NCBI GenBank assembly: GCA_034522155.1
Contig: JAXHLP010000013.1
Span: forward strand, 134,203 to 198,202
From: Salinilacustrithrix sp034522155
GTDB taxonomy: Bacteria > Actinomycetota > Acidimicrobiia > Acidimicrobiales > Salinilacustritrichaceae
Direction of reading: 5' to 3'
Length of the DNA stretch: 64,000 nt
The notes beneath the pieces were generated by a model, which worked only from the letters and a program-made list of their open reading frames with translations, was not told where the DNA came from and did no database searches. Made by a program: the position numbers and the translations under genes. Below, piece after piece: positions 15,906-24,091 of the stretch. Each line of letters starts with the position of its first letter. Within the stretch, counting starts at the first letter, position 1.

Positions 15906-16162
15906 CCGCTCCCTACGAGATCACCGCCGTCGAGCATCTCGGCGAGTACCGCCTTCGGCTCACCTTCGCCGACGGCCTCGTCGGTGACGTGGATCTTGCC
16001 GATCGGTTCCAGGTGCAGCGGGGGCCGATTTTCGAGCCGCTCCGCGACGTCGAGTACTTCGCGAAGGTCGCGGTGGATACCGAGCTCGGCACCATCGTGT
16101 GGCCGAATGGGGCCGATCTTGCTCCGGAAGTCCTCCACGAGCAGGCGCTCAGCCTCGCCTGA
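15902..16162 (+). CDS. DUF2442 protein
   Basis: An 86-residue protein: EITAVEHLGEYRLRLTFADG, then VGDVDLADR, then FAKVAVDTELGTIVWPNGAD, the typical DUF2442 sequence. It overlaps the DUF4160 stop by four bases. Role unknown; it is the constant partner of DUF4160. Confidence 0.85.
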   Translation: MTAPYEITAVEHLGEYRLRLTFADGLVGDVDLADRFQVQRGPIFEPLRDVEYFAKVAVDTELGTIVWPNGADLAPEVLHEQALSLA

Positions 16163-16248
16163 CCAGGGCGCCGCACGGCTGCAGATAGGTCGCGTGCATT
16201 GCGCCGCCCAGATCCGGCACTCGGTGCGCCCCGGGAGTTCCGTGGCTC

Positions 16249-16346
16249 TCACGTTGCGCTGGCGCAACACCACAGCCCCAGAGTGCGGGCGACCCGGCCG
16301 GCTGAAGCTCTCGGGCTGTCACGTTGCGCTGCTGCAACACCACAAC
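16249..16346. repeat. Pair of 28-bp direct repeats, each with an internal palindrome
   Basis: The segments at 16249-16276 and 16319-16346 match at all but a few positions and are exactly 70 bp apart. The first contains the perfect palindrome GTTGCGCTGGCGCAAC variant (arms gttgcgc/gcgcaac); the second keeps gttgc/gcaac. No gene is seen between 16163 and 16850, which holds these repeats and the integration scars. Confidence 0.5.
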
Positions 16347-16537
16347 CACGGAGCCCGAGGGCGCACCGACGTGCCGATAGCGAAGACGGCGACCGCCACC
16401 TAACGCGCACGCATATCTCCCGGTGACATGTTCTGAATGTGCCGGTAGGCCCGAACAGCTCGACTGTCCCATGACTGCGTCCCCAAACGCGCTCAGGGTG
16501 TTGAGCTCGAACCACGCGACTGCGCCGACGGACGCTC

Positions 16538-16577
16538 GACCTCTGCTTCCCGTGCGAAGTCGTTGGGCCGCGGGATG
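16538..16577. repeat. Integration-scar repeat, second copy of 5741-5780
   Basis: Forty bases nearly identical to 5741-5780, starting gacctctgc and ending ccgcgggatg. The following bases (gacctctgcg, 16580 on) restart the same motif, as in a nested scar. Confidence 0.5.
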
Positions 16578-16650
16578 CCGACCTCTGCGTTCGTTGTCGG
16601 ACGCGGACCAGTGAGGGGGAAAACCCTCGCTGACCTGCGGTTTTACCTTG

Positions 16651-16693
16651 GTCGGGTGGGGGAGATTTGAACTCCCGACCTCTGCGTCCCGAA
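16651..16693 (-). repeat. 3' half of a tRNA-Pro(CGG) gene, attachment-site-like, copy 1
   Basis: On the minus strand this 43-bp stretch reads, in order, an anticodon loop TTCGGGA, stem strand CGCAG, variable loop, T-arm GGGAG-TTCAAAT-CTCCC and acceptor strand CCACCCGA; bases 16648-16650 complete a CCA end. The 5' half of a tRNA is absent. An identical 43-bp copy lies at 51551-51593 in the same orientation. tRNA 3' halves from the anticodon loop onward are typical integrase attachment cores. Confidence 0.7.
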
Positions 16694-16789
16694 TGCGAAT
16701 TTCACGAACCTTGACGGACGCCGGCGGACGTTTGCGCACGTCAGAGCGGGTGGACCGGACAACCCCGAACCGCCGTGAACCACCTCGGT

Positions 16790-16810
16790 TGTGCCCATGG
16801 TGTGCCCACG
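16790..16810. repeat. Integration-scar repeat, copy 2
   Basis: tgtgcccatggtgtgcccacg, matching 1524-1544 and 51472-51492 with small differences. It lies 97 bp after the tRNA-Pro fragment and 41 bp before the VapB-like start. Confidence 0.5.
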
Positions 16811-16824
16811 GCAAGCGGCCACTA

Positions 16825-16844
16825 GGCGTATAGTTGGGCGTATA
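16825..16844. promoter_or_regulatory. Promoter/operator of the VapB-like/PIN module
   Basis: GGCGTATA occurs at 16825-16832 and 16837-16844, 12 bp apart, the same spacing as in the Phd/RelE operator. TATAGT at 16829-16834 is a good -10 hexamer, placing transcription start close to the ATG at 16851. Confidence 0.5.
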
Positions 16845-16850
16845 CCACGG

Positions 16851-17090
16851 ATGCAGGTGTACCTTCCCGACGACCTCTACCGGGCCGTCAAGGAGCGCGA
16901 GCTCCCCGCCTCCGAGCTCCTCCAAGAAGCAGTCGCCGCCGAGCTCCGCCGAGTCGAGCTCAACGAACAAGCCGACGCCTACCTCGACGAGCTCATCGCA
17001 GACGTCGGCGAGCCATCCGCCCGAGAACAAACCCGGGCCGACGCGATCGCCCGACGCATCCGCGACCGCGCTTCCCGAGACGCCGGCTGA
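16851..17090 (+). CDS. VapB-like antitoxin
   Basis: A 79-residue protein starting MQVYLPDDLYRAVKERELPA, a ribbon-helix-helix type N-terminus, followed by an acidic, helical toxin-binding tail (ELNEQADAYLDELIADVGEP). The ATG at 16851 is chosen because the RHH strand begins there and an upstream ATG reads through the operator repeats. Four bases separate its stop from the toxin ATG. Confidence 0.75.
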   Translation: MQVYLPDDLYRAVKERELPASELLQEAVAAELRRVELNEQADAYLDELIADVGEPSAREQTRADAIARRIRDRASRDAG

Positions 17091-17094
17091 ACAC

Positions 17095-17475
17095 ATGCTG
17101 GTCCTCGACTCCGGTGGTCTCCGCCGCCTCGCCTCGCGCACCCGACGCACCGCCGCCCTCATCGAAGCCTTCCGAAACCACGGCCTCTGGCCACCAGTCG
17201 TTCCCACCGTCGTCATCGCCGAATCGACCACCGGCACGGCCCGAACCGACACCAACATCAACCAGCTGCTCAAGGCCTGCGAGGTCTACCCCACCGTGCC
17301 CGAGCGCACCGCTCGACGAGGAGGCCGGCTCCGAGCCGCCGCCCGACGAGGCTCATCCGTCGACGCGCTCGTCATCGCCCTCGCCGAACCCGGCTCGACA
17401 GTTCTGACCACCGACCCCGACGACCTCCACGCACTCGCCGCACACGCCGACGACGTGACCATCGAGACCGTATAG
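17095..17475 (+). CDS. PIN-domain toxin (VapC-like RNase)
   Basis: A 126-residue PIN domain. Acidic residues expected for Mg-dependent RNA cleavage are present: D5 (MLVLDSG), the Glu of VVIAES, the Asp of SSVDALVIALA and the Asp pair of LTTDPDDLHALA. Length is normal. Located 4 bp after the VapB-like gene and so probably cotranscribed. VapC toxins cleave tRNA or rRNA; the target here is unknown. Confidence 0.85.
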   Translation: MLVLDSGGLRRLASRTRRTAALIEAFRNHGLWPPVVPTVVIAESTTGTARTDTNINQLLKACEVYPTVPERTARRGGRLRAAARRGSSVDALVIALAEPGSTVLTTDPDDLHALAAHADDVTIETV

Positions 17476-18171
17476 ACGGCACGCGATGTCCAGCTGAAGG
17501 GTCTCGCCACGGCGCCGTGGCACCGGGGTCCGGCCAGTTCCCCGAGCACCAGCGCTGGCGGATCTCTGGTGCAAGCGGGGGCCGCCCACGTCGTTCGACC
17601 CGTTGTTCGGTGCGGCGCCATCGCCCGAGCGTGGCCGCCGGCGCCGTGGCCATAGGGGACGTTCTACGGTGCGGCCTTCGTCCGAGACCGGGTGGCCGGA
17701 GACGCTCGTGAGCCGGCGTCTACTTGTGATTCCGCCTGACCTACCGTGCCGCTCGAGATGAAGCGTTCTCTGGTGATCCGCCGGACAACACCACCGGCTC
17801 GTGACCGTTGACACCGGGATGGTGGCGGAGCTCCCCCGGGAGCGGCCCGGCTCAGCTGGTTCTGTCACCAGGCCGCTCGTGGAGGCCATCGCTGGCGACG
17901 TGCGGGCTCGCGGTGATGGTCGGGGGCGAGGTGGGGTCGTTGTCGTGGACGGTCTGGACGACTCGCTCGACGATGGTCGGCGCGCTGTCCGTTCGATCCG
18001 TCAGAAGTTGCGTTCGAAATCTCGGCGACGACGCCGTAGCGGTGGCGGTCGGTCGACGCCTCGGCGAGCGTCAACACGATCCGGTCCGGCAACCGGACGT
18101 ACGGCTCCTCGGACGACGATCGCGGAGGTCACAGACGATGCCTTGACGGCTGAACCGGGACGGGATGACCG
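17476..18171. other. Intergenic stretch without a convincing gene
   Basis: About 700 bp between the PIN toxin and the maleylpyruvate isomerase-like gene. All open frames here are short and lack consistent codon bias. On the minus strand, about 18010-18110 encodes RIVLTLAEASTDRHRYGVV, which faintly resembles the start of a PadR-type regulator, but nothing follows it. I see no RNA gene. Confidence 0.4.
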
Positions 18172-18963
18172 TCACATGGTGTACGCGAGGTTCCTGGCCA
18201 TGCGCTCGCCCCACCTGGCGTCCCCCGACCAGGTGATCCGTCCCCCGTCGATGCGTGCCTCGGGGTCGATTCGTCCGGCGGCGAGGAGGATGAAGGTCTC
18301 GAGATCCGCGGTGAGCTCGGCGTCGGGGTCCTCCACGGAGTCGACCGCTCGGGCCTTGCCGTCGACGACCACGGCGATGTCGCGCTCGACCTCGCCGGTC
18401 ACGTGCACCACGGCGGACATCCCGTCGGGCAAGCCGACCTTCTTGCCCATGATGTAGCCGATGGCGCCGCCGACCTCGTCGAGCGCCATCTCGGTCGCGA
18501 CCGTGGCCGCGTCGACGGTGCGTCCCAGCGGGATGGCGATGTCGTGGGCGTGGACCCAGAGGTCGAAGACCCGGATGCGCAGGAAGTCGCCGTAGGTCTT
18601 CACCCCGGTCGGGGTGATCGACGGCGCCTCGGCGGCGTCGGCGTCCAGCGATCGCAGGTGCGCCAGCCGGGACGAGGTCACCTCGGCGACCTCGGCTGCC
18701 ACCCCCGCGGGGTCGAGGTCGGCGATCGAGGCGGCGAACTCGCCCATCTTCCCGAACGGCGGCGGCAACTCGGTCGACGGTTCCCAGCCGTCGAGGACGG
18801 CCTCGACGCCGATGGCGTGGCCGAGCACGCCGCGGACGTCCCAGTCGGGGCAGAGCGACTGGGTGGCGAGGTCGTCGGCGGTGAAGCCCTCGCACCAGTC
18901 GGTGTAGGTGGCGTAGAGCGTCTCATGCGCCGACACGAAATCGGCGGTGGTGTGGGTGGTCAT
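18172..18963 (-). CDS. Maleylpyruvate isomerase-family, mycothiol-dependent enzyme
   Basis: A 263-residue protein of the DinB-fold maleylpyruvate isomerase group. LCPDWDVRGVLGHAIGVEAV near residue 45 and FDLWVHAHDIAIPLGR near residue 140 supply the metal-binding His/Glu residues. The C-terminal part is an SCP2-like module (VVDGKARAVDSVEDPDAELT). Family members use mycothiol, the thiol of actinobacteria, for isomerisation or conjugation; the substrate is unknown. The ATG overlaps the DsbA-like stop by four bases, the last gene of a three-gene minus-strand operon. Confidence 0.85.
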   Translation of the reverse strand: MTTHTTADFVSAHETLYATYTDWCEGFTADDLATQSLCPDWDVRGVLGHAIGVEAVLDGWEPSTELPPPFGKMGEFAASIADLDPAGVAAEVAEVTSSRLAHLRSLDADAAEAPSITPTGVKTYGDFLRIRVFDLWVHAHDIAIPLGRTVDAATVATEMALDEVGGAIGYIMGKKVGLPDGMSAVVHVTGEVERDIAVVVDGKARAVDSVEDPDAELTADLETFILLAAGRIDPEARIDGGRITWSGDARWGERMARNLAYTM

Positions 18964-19637
18964 CGGGCGGGCTTCTCCCTGCTCTCCCAGTCACGGGCTT
19001 CGAGGTACGGACGGAACACCTCGCCGATGTGGATCATGTCCGCATCGGACTTCGGCGTCTTGAGCTCGTAGAGGTCCGGCACCTTGCTGTACGCCACGGT
19101 CAGGTCCCACAGGTCGAGGGCGTCCTGGCCGGTGGGGGCGGGGGCGACGACCGGGCCGTAGACGTGGCGGTCGTCGTCGAACACGAGCGTCGGCACACCG
19201 AACCCGCCGCGGCGGACGATGGCGTCGTGGTCGGCGTGGACCTCGTCGTGGGTGGTGGGATCGTCGATCGCCTTGCGCACGACACCTGGATCGACGCCGA
19301 GCTGCTCGCAGATCTCCTCGGCCACCTCGGGGCGGTGCGGCTTGCGCGCCTCCTCGTGCAGGGCCCGGCCCGCGGCCTGGTAGAAGCGATCGCAGTCGTC
19401 CATCGACGACCGGCGCAGCATGGCGGCGACCCGCATCATCCCCCAGCCGTAGGACCACTCCCGCTCCCAGGGGTGCTTCTTGTCTTCCTCGCGGTTGATC
19501 TCCTCGAGCGAGAAGAACCGCCACTCGATGTCGAGCGGCACGGTCTCGCGCACCTCGCGGATCCATTTGGAGGTCTGGTACGCCCACGGGCACATGACAT
19601 CGAAGTGGAAGCCCAGACGGATCGGTTGGTCGTTCAC
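18960..19637 (-). CDS. DsbA-family oxidoreductase (FrnE/HCCA isomerase type)
   Basis: A 225-residue thioredoxin-fold protein. The N-terminus is LGFHFDVMCPWAYQTSKWIR, with a CPWA motif in place of CxxC, as in 2-hydroxychromene-2-carboxylate isomerase and mycothiol-linked DsbA relatives. GGFGVPTLVFDDD is the cis-Pro loop. It is probably cytoplasmic, with no signal peptide. The GTG at 19637 forms a GTGA overlap with the upstream reductase stop. With the mycothiol-dependent neighbour, a thiol-linked detoxification role is plausible. Confidence 0.8.
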   Translation of the reverse strand: MNDQPIRLGFHFDVMCPWAYQTSKWIREVRETVPLDIEWRFFSLEEINREEDKKHPWEREWSYGWGMMRVAAMLRRSSMDDCDRFYQAAGRALHEEARKPHRPEVAEEICEQLGVDPGVVRKAIDDPTTHDEVHADHDAIVRRGGFGVPTLVFDDDRHVYGPVVAPAPTGQDALDLWDLTVAYSKVPDLYELKTPKSDADMIHIGEVFRPYLEARDWESREKPAR

Positions 19638-20779
19638 GCGCCCTCCCGGACCTGGATTCGGACGCCGGCGTGCTCGCGGAGCGCGTCGATGAGCTCGTCG
19701 CCCATCGCGACGACCGGCGTGGTGCAGCCACCGGGGCCGCTGGTTTCGAGCAGGCACAGGGCGGTTTCACCGATGATCTTCGAGGTGGAGCCGTAGCCGG
19801 GGTCGAGATCGGCGGCGACCTCGACCTCGACGACGTGCCCGTCGTCGTCCTCGCCCCGGAACACGATGTCGTAGTGCCCGGCCTCGCGCTCGTCGCGAGA
19901 CGGCCCCTCGCCGGGTTGCAGTCCGGGGTCCGCTCCCATGTCGCCCGACTCGCCAGACGGGTCGGGGCCGAGCAGGATCATCTCGTCGTAGACGAAGTCG
20001 GTGCCGTAGCGGTGGTCGAGCAGGAAGTTCGACCGGTGAACGACCTTGGTGTTGATCGCCGCCATCATGAACGGCCCCGACCAACCCCCGAAGTCGGGCT
20101 CCTCGATGCGTTCCTGGCCGCTCGGCTGGTCCGGGCCCTGGAAGTCGCCGGCGAGGGAGAACGGGTCGACCAGCGCGGTGAAGACCGACGGATCCTCCTT
20201 GGCGGCCCGCATCGTCGCCCGCATGGTGGCCATGGTCCCGCCCGATCCCGAGCCGCGCAGCGACCGGACGCGCATCCGCACCCGGGGCATCGGACGGCCG
20301 TGCCGTTCGATCGCCGTCTCCTGCAGCAGGAACACACCGAGGTCGGACGGCACCGAGTCGAACCCGCCGGCGAACACGATCCGGGCGCCGGACCCGACCG
20401 CTGTGTCGTGGTGGGCCTCGATCATGTCCTTCATCCACGGCGTCTCGCCGGCGAGGTCGACGTAGTCGGTGCCGTGGGTCGCGCAGGCGGCGACCACGCC
20501 GGAGCCGTACCACTGGTACGGACCGGCGGTGGTGCACAGCACCCGCGTGTCCGCTGCCATGGCGTCGAGCGACGCCTGATCGTCGCTGTCGGCGACGACG
20601 ATGCTCACGTCGTCGCCCAAGCCCAGCTCCGCGTGCACCGCCTCGAGCTTCGAGCGGTTCCGCCCCGCGATGGCCCAACGGCAGTCCGGGCCTCGGTCGC
20701 GCAGGTGCTCGCACACCAGGCGACCCGTGAAGCCGGTGGCGCCGAACACCACCACGTCGTGCCTTCGCTCTCCTGACAT
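19634..20779 (-). CDS. Saccharopine dehydrogenase-like / trans-acting enoyl reductase family
   Basis: A 381-residue NAD(P)-binding protein. The Rossmann motif is HDVVVFGATGFTGRLVCEHL at the N-terminus, and CTTAGPYQWYGSGVVAACA is the conserved saccharopine-dehydrogenase-like segment. In actinobacteria this family includes the trans-acting enoyl reductase of lipid biosynthesis, but many members have no known substrate. It heads the minus-strand operon with the DsbA-like and maleylpyruvate isomerase-like genes. The 75-bp gap to 20855 is a divergent promoter region. Confidence 0.85.
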   Translation of the reverse strand: MSGERRHDVVVFGATGFTGRLVCEHLRDRGPDCRWAIAGRNRSKLEAVHAELGLGDDVSIVVADSDDQASLDAMAADTRVLCTTAGPYQWYGSGVVAACATHGTDYVDLAGETPWMKDMIEAHHDTAVGSGARIVFAGGFDSVPSDLGVFLLQETAIERHGRPMPRVRMRVRSLRGSGSGGTMATMRATMRAAKEDPSVFTALVDPFSLAGDFQGPDQPSGQERIEEPDFGGWSGPFMMAAINTKVVHRSNFLLDHRYGTDFVYDEMILLGPDPSGESGDMGADPGLQPGEGPSRDEREAGHYDIVFRGEDDDGHVVEVEVAADLDPGYGSTSKIIGETALCLLETSGPGGCTTPVVAMGDELIDALREHAGVRIQVREGA

Positions 20780-20854
20780 GACCCCTCCGTCATGAATTGA
20801 AACAACTGCTTCTCATACTAGCATTATCCTCCCGTCAGCAGTACGGTCGACGAC

Positions 20855-21787
20855 ATGAGGCATCGACCATTCCGCTTCGCCGTACAGCAGCACCAGAGCG
20901 CCGACGGTCCGACGTTCATCGAGACCGCGAGACGAATCGAGTCGCTCGGCTACGACATGCTCCACGTGATGGACCACTTCGGCGATCAGCTGGGACCGCT
21001 GACGGCGATGACGGCAGCCGCCGTGGCCACCGAGCAGCTCCGAGTCGGTTCGCTGGTGCTCGACAACGACTACCGCCACCCGCTCGTCCTGGCGAAGGAG
21101 CTCGCCACCATCGACTTGGTGAGCGACGGTCGCCTCGAGGTCGGCCTCGGCGCCGGGTGGATGAACTCGGACTACCAGGAGTCGGGCATCCCCCAGGACC
21201 GCGCCGGCATCCGCATCGACCGGCTCGAGGAGGCGCTGGTCGTCTTCAAGGGACTGTGGTCGGACGAGCCGGTCACTTTCGCGGGCGACCACTACCGGAT
21301 CAGTGCCCACCGCGGCACGCCGAAGCCGGTGCAGCGACCGCATCCACCGATCCTGATCGGGGGCGGTGCCCCGCGCATGTTGGCGATTGCCGCCCGCGAG
21401 GCCGACATCGTCGGCATCAACCCGAGCCTGAAGGCCGGCGTGATGGCCGCCGGCGCGCAGGACGCGTCGGCGGAATCGGTCGACCGCAAGATCGAACTGG
21501 TGCGCGAGGCCGCCGGCGATCGCTTCGACCAGCTCGAGCTCCACGTCATGTCGTTCGCCGTGTCGGTCACGAGCAAGCGCGCCGACCGGACCGAGCAGAT
21601 CGCCCAACTCCTCTCCCTCGATCCCGAGGACCTCGCGGACTCGCCCTACGTGTTGATCGGCAGCGCCGAAGAGATCGCCGACGACCTCCGTCGCTATCGC
21701 GAGCGATGGGGCATCTCCTATTACACCGTCATGGGCGACGTTGCCGAGCGCTTCGGCGCCGTCGTGGCCGAGCTCGCCGGCCGATGA
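20855..21787 (+). CDS. LLM-class F420-dependent oxidoreductase
   Basis: A 310-residue luciferase-like monooxygenase-fold protein. Visible features include FRFAVQQHQSADGPTF, DMLHVMDHFGDQLGPLTAM, GRLEVGLGAGWMNSDYQESG and RPHPPILIGGGAPRMLAIAA, typical of the F420 subfamily related to TIGR03621. Substrate unknown. It is divergent from the saccharopine-dehydrogenase-like operon and convergent with the next LLM gene. Confidence 0.85.
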   Translation: MRHRPFRFAVQQHQSADGPTFIETARRIESLGYDMLHVMDHFGDQLGPLTAMTAAAVATEQLRVGSLVLDNDYRHPLVLAKELATIDLVSDGRLEVGLGAGWMNSDYQESGIPQDRAGIRIDRLEEALVVFKGLWSDEPVTFAGDHYRISAHRGTPKPVQRPHPPILIGGGAPRMLAIAAREADIVGINPSLKAGVMAAGAQDASAESVDRKIELVREAAGDRFDQLELHVMSFAVSVTSKRADRTEQIAQLLSLDPEDLADSPYVLIGSAEEIADDLRRYRERWGISYYTVMGDVAERFGAVVAELAGR

Positions 21788-21809
21788 CGCCACACGGCGT
21801 CGAGATGGA

Positions 21810-22859
21810 TCAGTCGGCTCCGAGCCGTCCGGCCCACTCGGTGACCTGACCGAGTACGTCCAACCGTCTGTCCTCGTCGAGGCCGAGCGGGTGCACCATC
21901 AACATGTCGATCCCGACCTCGGCGTAGCGGGCCAAGCGCCGCTCGACGGCGGCGGCATCGCCGAGCACGGCGGTCTTCATCACCATGTCATCGGGCACGG
22001 CGGCGATCGCTTCCTCGCGCCGGCGGTCGAGCCAGAGGTTGCGCACCTCCTCGCAAGCGCCTTCGAACCCGGCTCGGGCGTAGGCGTCGTTGTAGAAGTT
22101 CATCGTCGGTGACCCCATCGCCGACAGCTGGAAGGCGAGCTGCATCTTCAGCGCAGGAAAGTACGCCTCGGGGTCGTCGGTGATGGCGACGCTGGTGTCG
22201 ACGCAGAGGGTGAGGTCCTCGAGGGAGCGCCCGGCCTTCTCCGCGCCGGCGCGGAGGTACTCGAGGTGCGCTTCGGGAGCGTCGGGTGTGAACGAGGTCC
22301 CGAGCCAGCCGTCGGCGATCTCTCCGGTCATGCGCAGCGAGTACGGCGCGAGCGTCGCCAGGAAGATGGGCACGCGGACGGGAGGCTGGGCGATGCGGAG
22401 GGGCTTGCCTCGCCCACCGGGGCGAGGCAGGGTCAAGACCTCGCCATCGTGGACGATCTTCTCGCCGGCGCACGCCTTGCGAATGATCTCCACGGTCTCG
22501 CGCAGGCGCGTGGCAGGGCGGTCGAACACCTGCCCGTGCAGACCCTCGACGACCTGCGGCCCCGAGGCGCCGAGCCCGAGGAGGAACCGCCCATTGGTGA
22601 TCGTGTCCATCGCCATCGCGGTCATGGCGGTCGCCGCCGGCGTGCGGGCGGCCAGCTGCATGATCCCTGTCCCGAGCCGGAGCGACTCGGTCCGCGCCGC
22701 GAGGAACGCCAGTGGGGAAACGGCATCCATCCCCCACGCCTCGGCGCTCCAGGCCGCGTCGACACCGAGTTTCTCGGCCTCGACCGCCAGGCGCAACATC
22801 GCCTCGAACTGATCACGACCCCCGGTCGTGGGCCCGCCCACCCGGATCGCCGTGTTCAT
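21810..22859 (-). CDS. LLM-class F420-dependent oxidoreductase
   Basis: A 349-residue member of the same superfamily but a different subgroup from its neighbour. Motifs include AWSAEAWGMDAVSPLAFLA, GTGIMQLAARTPAATAM, RFLLGLGASGPQVVEGLHG and VPIFLATLAPYSLRMTGEI. It resembles the protein at 29704-30738 strongly, so the two are paralogues. It converges on the LLM gene at 20855-21787 with a gap of 22 bp. Confidence 0.85.
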   Translation of the reverse strand: MNTAIRVGGPTTGGRDQFEAMLRLAVEAEKLGVDAAWSAEAWGMDAVSPLAFLAARTESLRLGTGIMQLAARTPAATAMTAMAMDTITNGRFLLGLGASGPQVVEGLHGQVFDRPATRLRETVEIIRKACAGEKIVHDGEVLTLPRPGGRGKPLRIAQPPVRVPIFLATLAPYSLRMTGEIADGWLGTSFTPDAPEAHLEYLRAGAEKAGRSLEDLTLCVDTSVAITDDPEAYFPALKMQLAFQLSAMGSPTMNFYNDAYARAGFEGACEEVRNLWLDRRREEAIAAVPDDMVMKTAVLGDAAAVERRLARYAEVGIDMLMVHPLGLDEDRRLDVLGQVTEWAGRLGAD

Positions 22860-23025
22860 CGCCCACTCCTTCCTTCATCGTTGCCGCCGACCTTCACGCT
22901 CGACATCGCCTGCGCGTCCGAACGGATCGGCGATGAGCGCAACGCTCAGATCTTTGGCGATATCCGGATCTGCCACATCGATGCCGACGAACTCGCACGT
23001 CGGCGTTGGCCGTGCGCGGCTCGGG

Positions 23026-23790
23026 TTACGCGTTGGCCTGGCCAAAGAGCTGCCTCAACAGCTGAGTCTCCAGGTTCAGCCCATCCTCGAGGGGGCCTTG
23101 GAGCCCTTCGACGACCGCCCTTTTTGTCGCAAACACGCTAGGGGCCTGGTGCCGAGCGATCGCGCTGCACCACTCGACCGCGGCGTCGACGAACCCGTCG
23201 GTCGGCAGCACTGCGTTGAGGAGGCCGATGCGGTGGGCTTCGGCAGCGTCGACGATCCGTCCGGTCAAGCACAGCTCGGCTCCGATCCCGGCACCGACGA
23301 GCCGGGGAAGCCGCTGGGTTCCGCCGCCGGCGGGAAGGATGCCGACCGCCACTTCGGGCTGGCCCATGTGGGCGCGCTCCGATCCAACCCGCAAAGTGCA
23401 GGAGAGCGCGATCTCGTTGCCGCCGCCCCAAGCCTGGCCGTCGATCGCTGCGACCGTCGGTTGGGGCATCGTCTCGAGAAGATGCTGTGCCTCCCGCCAG
23501 GCTCGTGGGTCTCCTTCGACCGGCTCGCCAGCGGCGATCTTGCCCAGGTCGTCGAGGTCGGCATGGGCGACGAAGTAGCCGTCGATCCCTCCGGTCAACA
23601 TGACCACCTTGACGCCGTCGTCATCGGCGAGGGTGCGGAGCTGCGGCACGAGTTCGGTCATTGCGGCGAACGACATCCAGTTCGACGGCGGTCGGGTGAA
23701 CGTCAACACGGCGACCCCGTCGTGATCGGTTCGCTGCCAGCAGGATTCGGCCGTGAGACCCTCGGAGCTATCGGCGTCGGGCATCGTCAT
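23026..23790 (-). CDS. Enoyl-CoA hydratase/isomerase family (crotonase)
   Basis: A 254-residue crotonase. The oxyanion-hole regions are VMLTGGIDGYFVAHADLDDL and AIDGQAWGGGNEIALSC; the catalytic-site helix contains MGQPEVAVGILPAGGGTQ with the first Glu of the hydratase pair. The fold is certain; whether it hydrates, isomerises or hydrolyses cannot be decided. It is divergent from the HxlR gene, and the palindrome at 23840-23855 lies 50 bp upstream of its start. The 165 bp before the next minus-strand LLM gene holds nothing recognisable. Confidence 0.85.
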   Translation of the reverse strand: MTMPDADSSEGLTAESCWQRTDHDGVAVLTFTRPPSNWMSFAAMTELVPQLRTLADDDGVKVVMLTGGIDGYFVAHADLDDLGKIAAGEPVEGDPRAWREAQHLLETMPQPTVAAIDGQAWGGGNEIALSCTLRVGSERAHMGQPEVAVGILPAGGGTQRLPRLVGAGIGAELCLTGRIVDAAEAHRIGLLNAVLPTDGFVDAAVEWCSAIARHQAPSVFATKRAVVEGLQGPLEDGLNLETQLLRQLFGQANA

Positions 23791-23839
23791 GGAGTTCCTC
23801 CCGTGTGGTTGCGTGGCTCAGCTCGCGAGTCACCCAAGT

Positions 23840-23855
23840 TCCGTTAATGAACGGA
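23840..23855. promoter_or_regulatory. Inverted-repeat operator upstream of the crotonase gene
   Basis: TCCGTT-AATG-AACGGA is a perfect 6-4-6 inverted repeat placed 50 bp upstream of the crotonase start, in the region shared with the divergent HxlR gene. It is a good candidate HxlR site. Confidence 0.5.
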
Positions 23856-24091
23856 CTGTAGGTCAGTGCGTCTCGTCATGCAACTGACTGGTCCAGCCGG
23901 TTCTTTTGACGTCTCGAGTGCGATCGGTGCGGGGCAACTGGGAGCCGGAGCGGTGTCGGTGGTCGCCTCGGCCTGCCGATCGACCAGCCCCCAGCACCCG
24001 ACCAGACTCGCCAACCGGGTACGATGGGTCTTGTCATGAGACGATCGAGTCATGGACCGCACACGAGGGCCGCACGCGAGGGGGCCCTGCC

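Noticed and set aside
16648..16833. Small ORF beginning MVGWGRFELPTSASR, repeated near 51541.
   Set aside because: It is the antisense translation of the tRNA-Pro 3' fragment, a familiar spurious annotation.
18010..18110. PadR-like N-terminal peptide on the minus strand.
   Set aside because: Similarity covers about 20 residues only and no second half was found.
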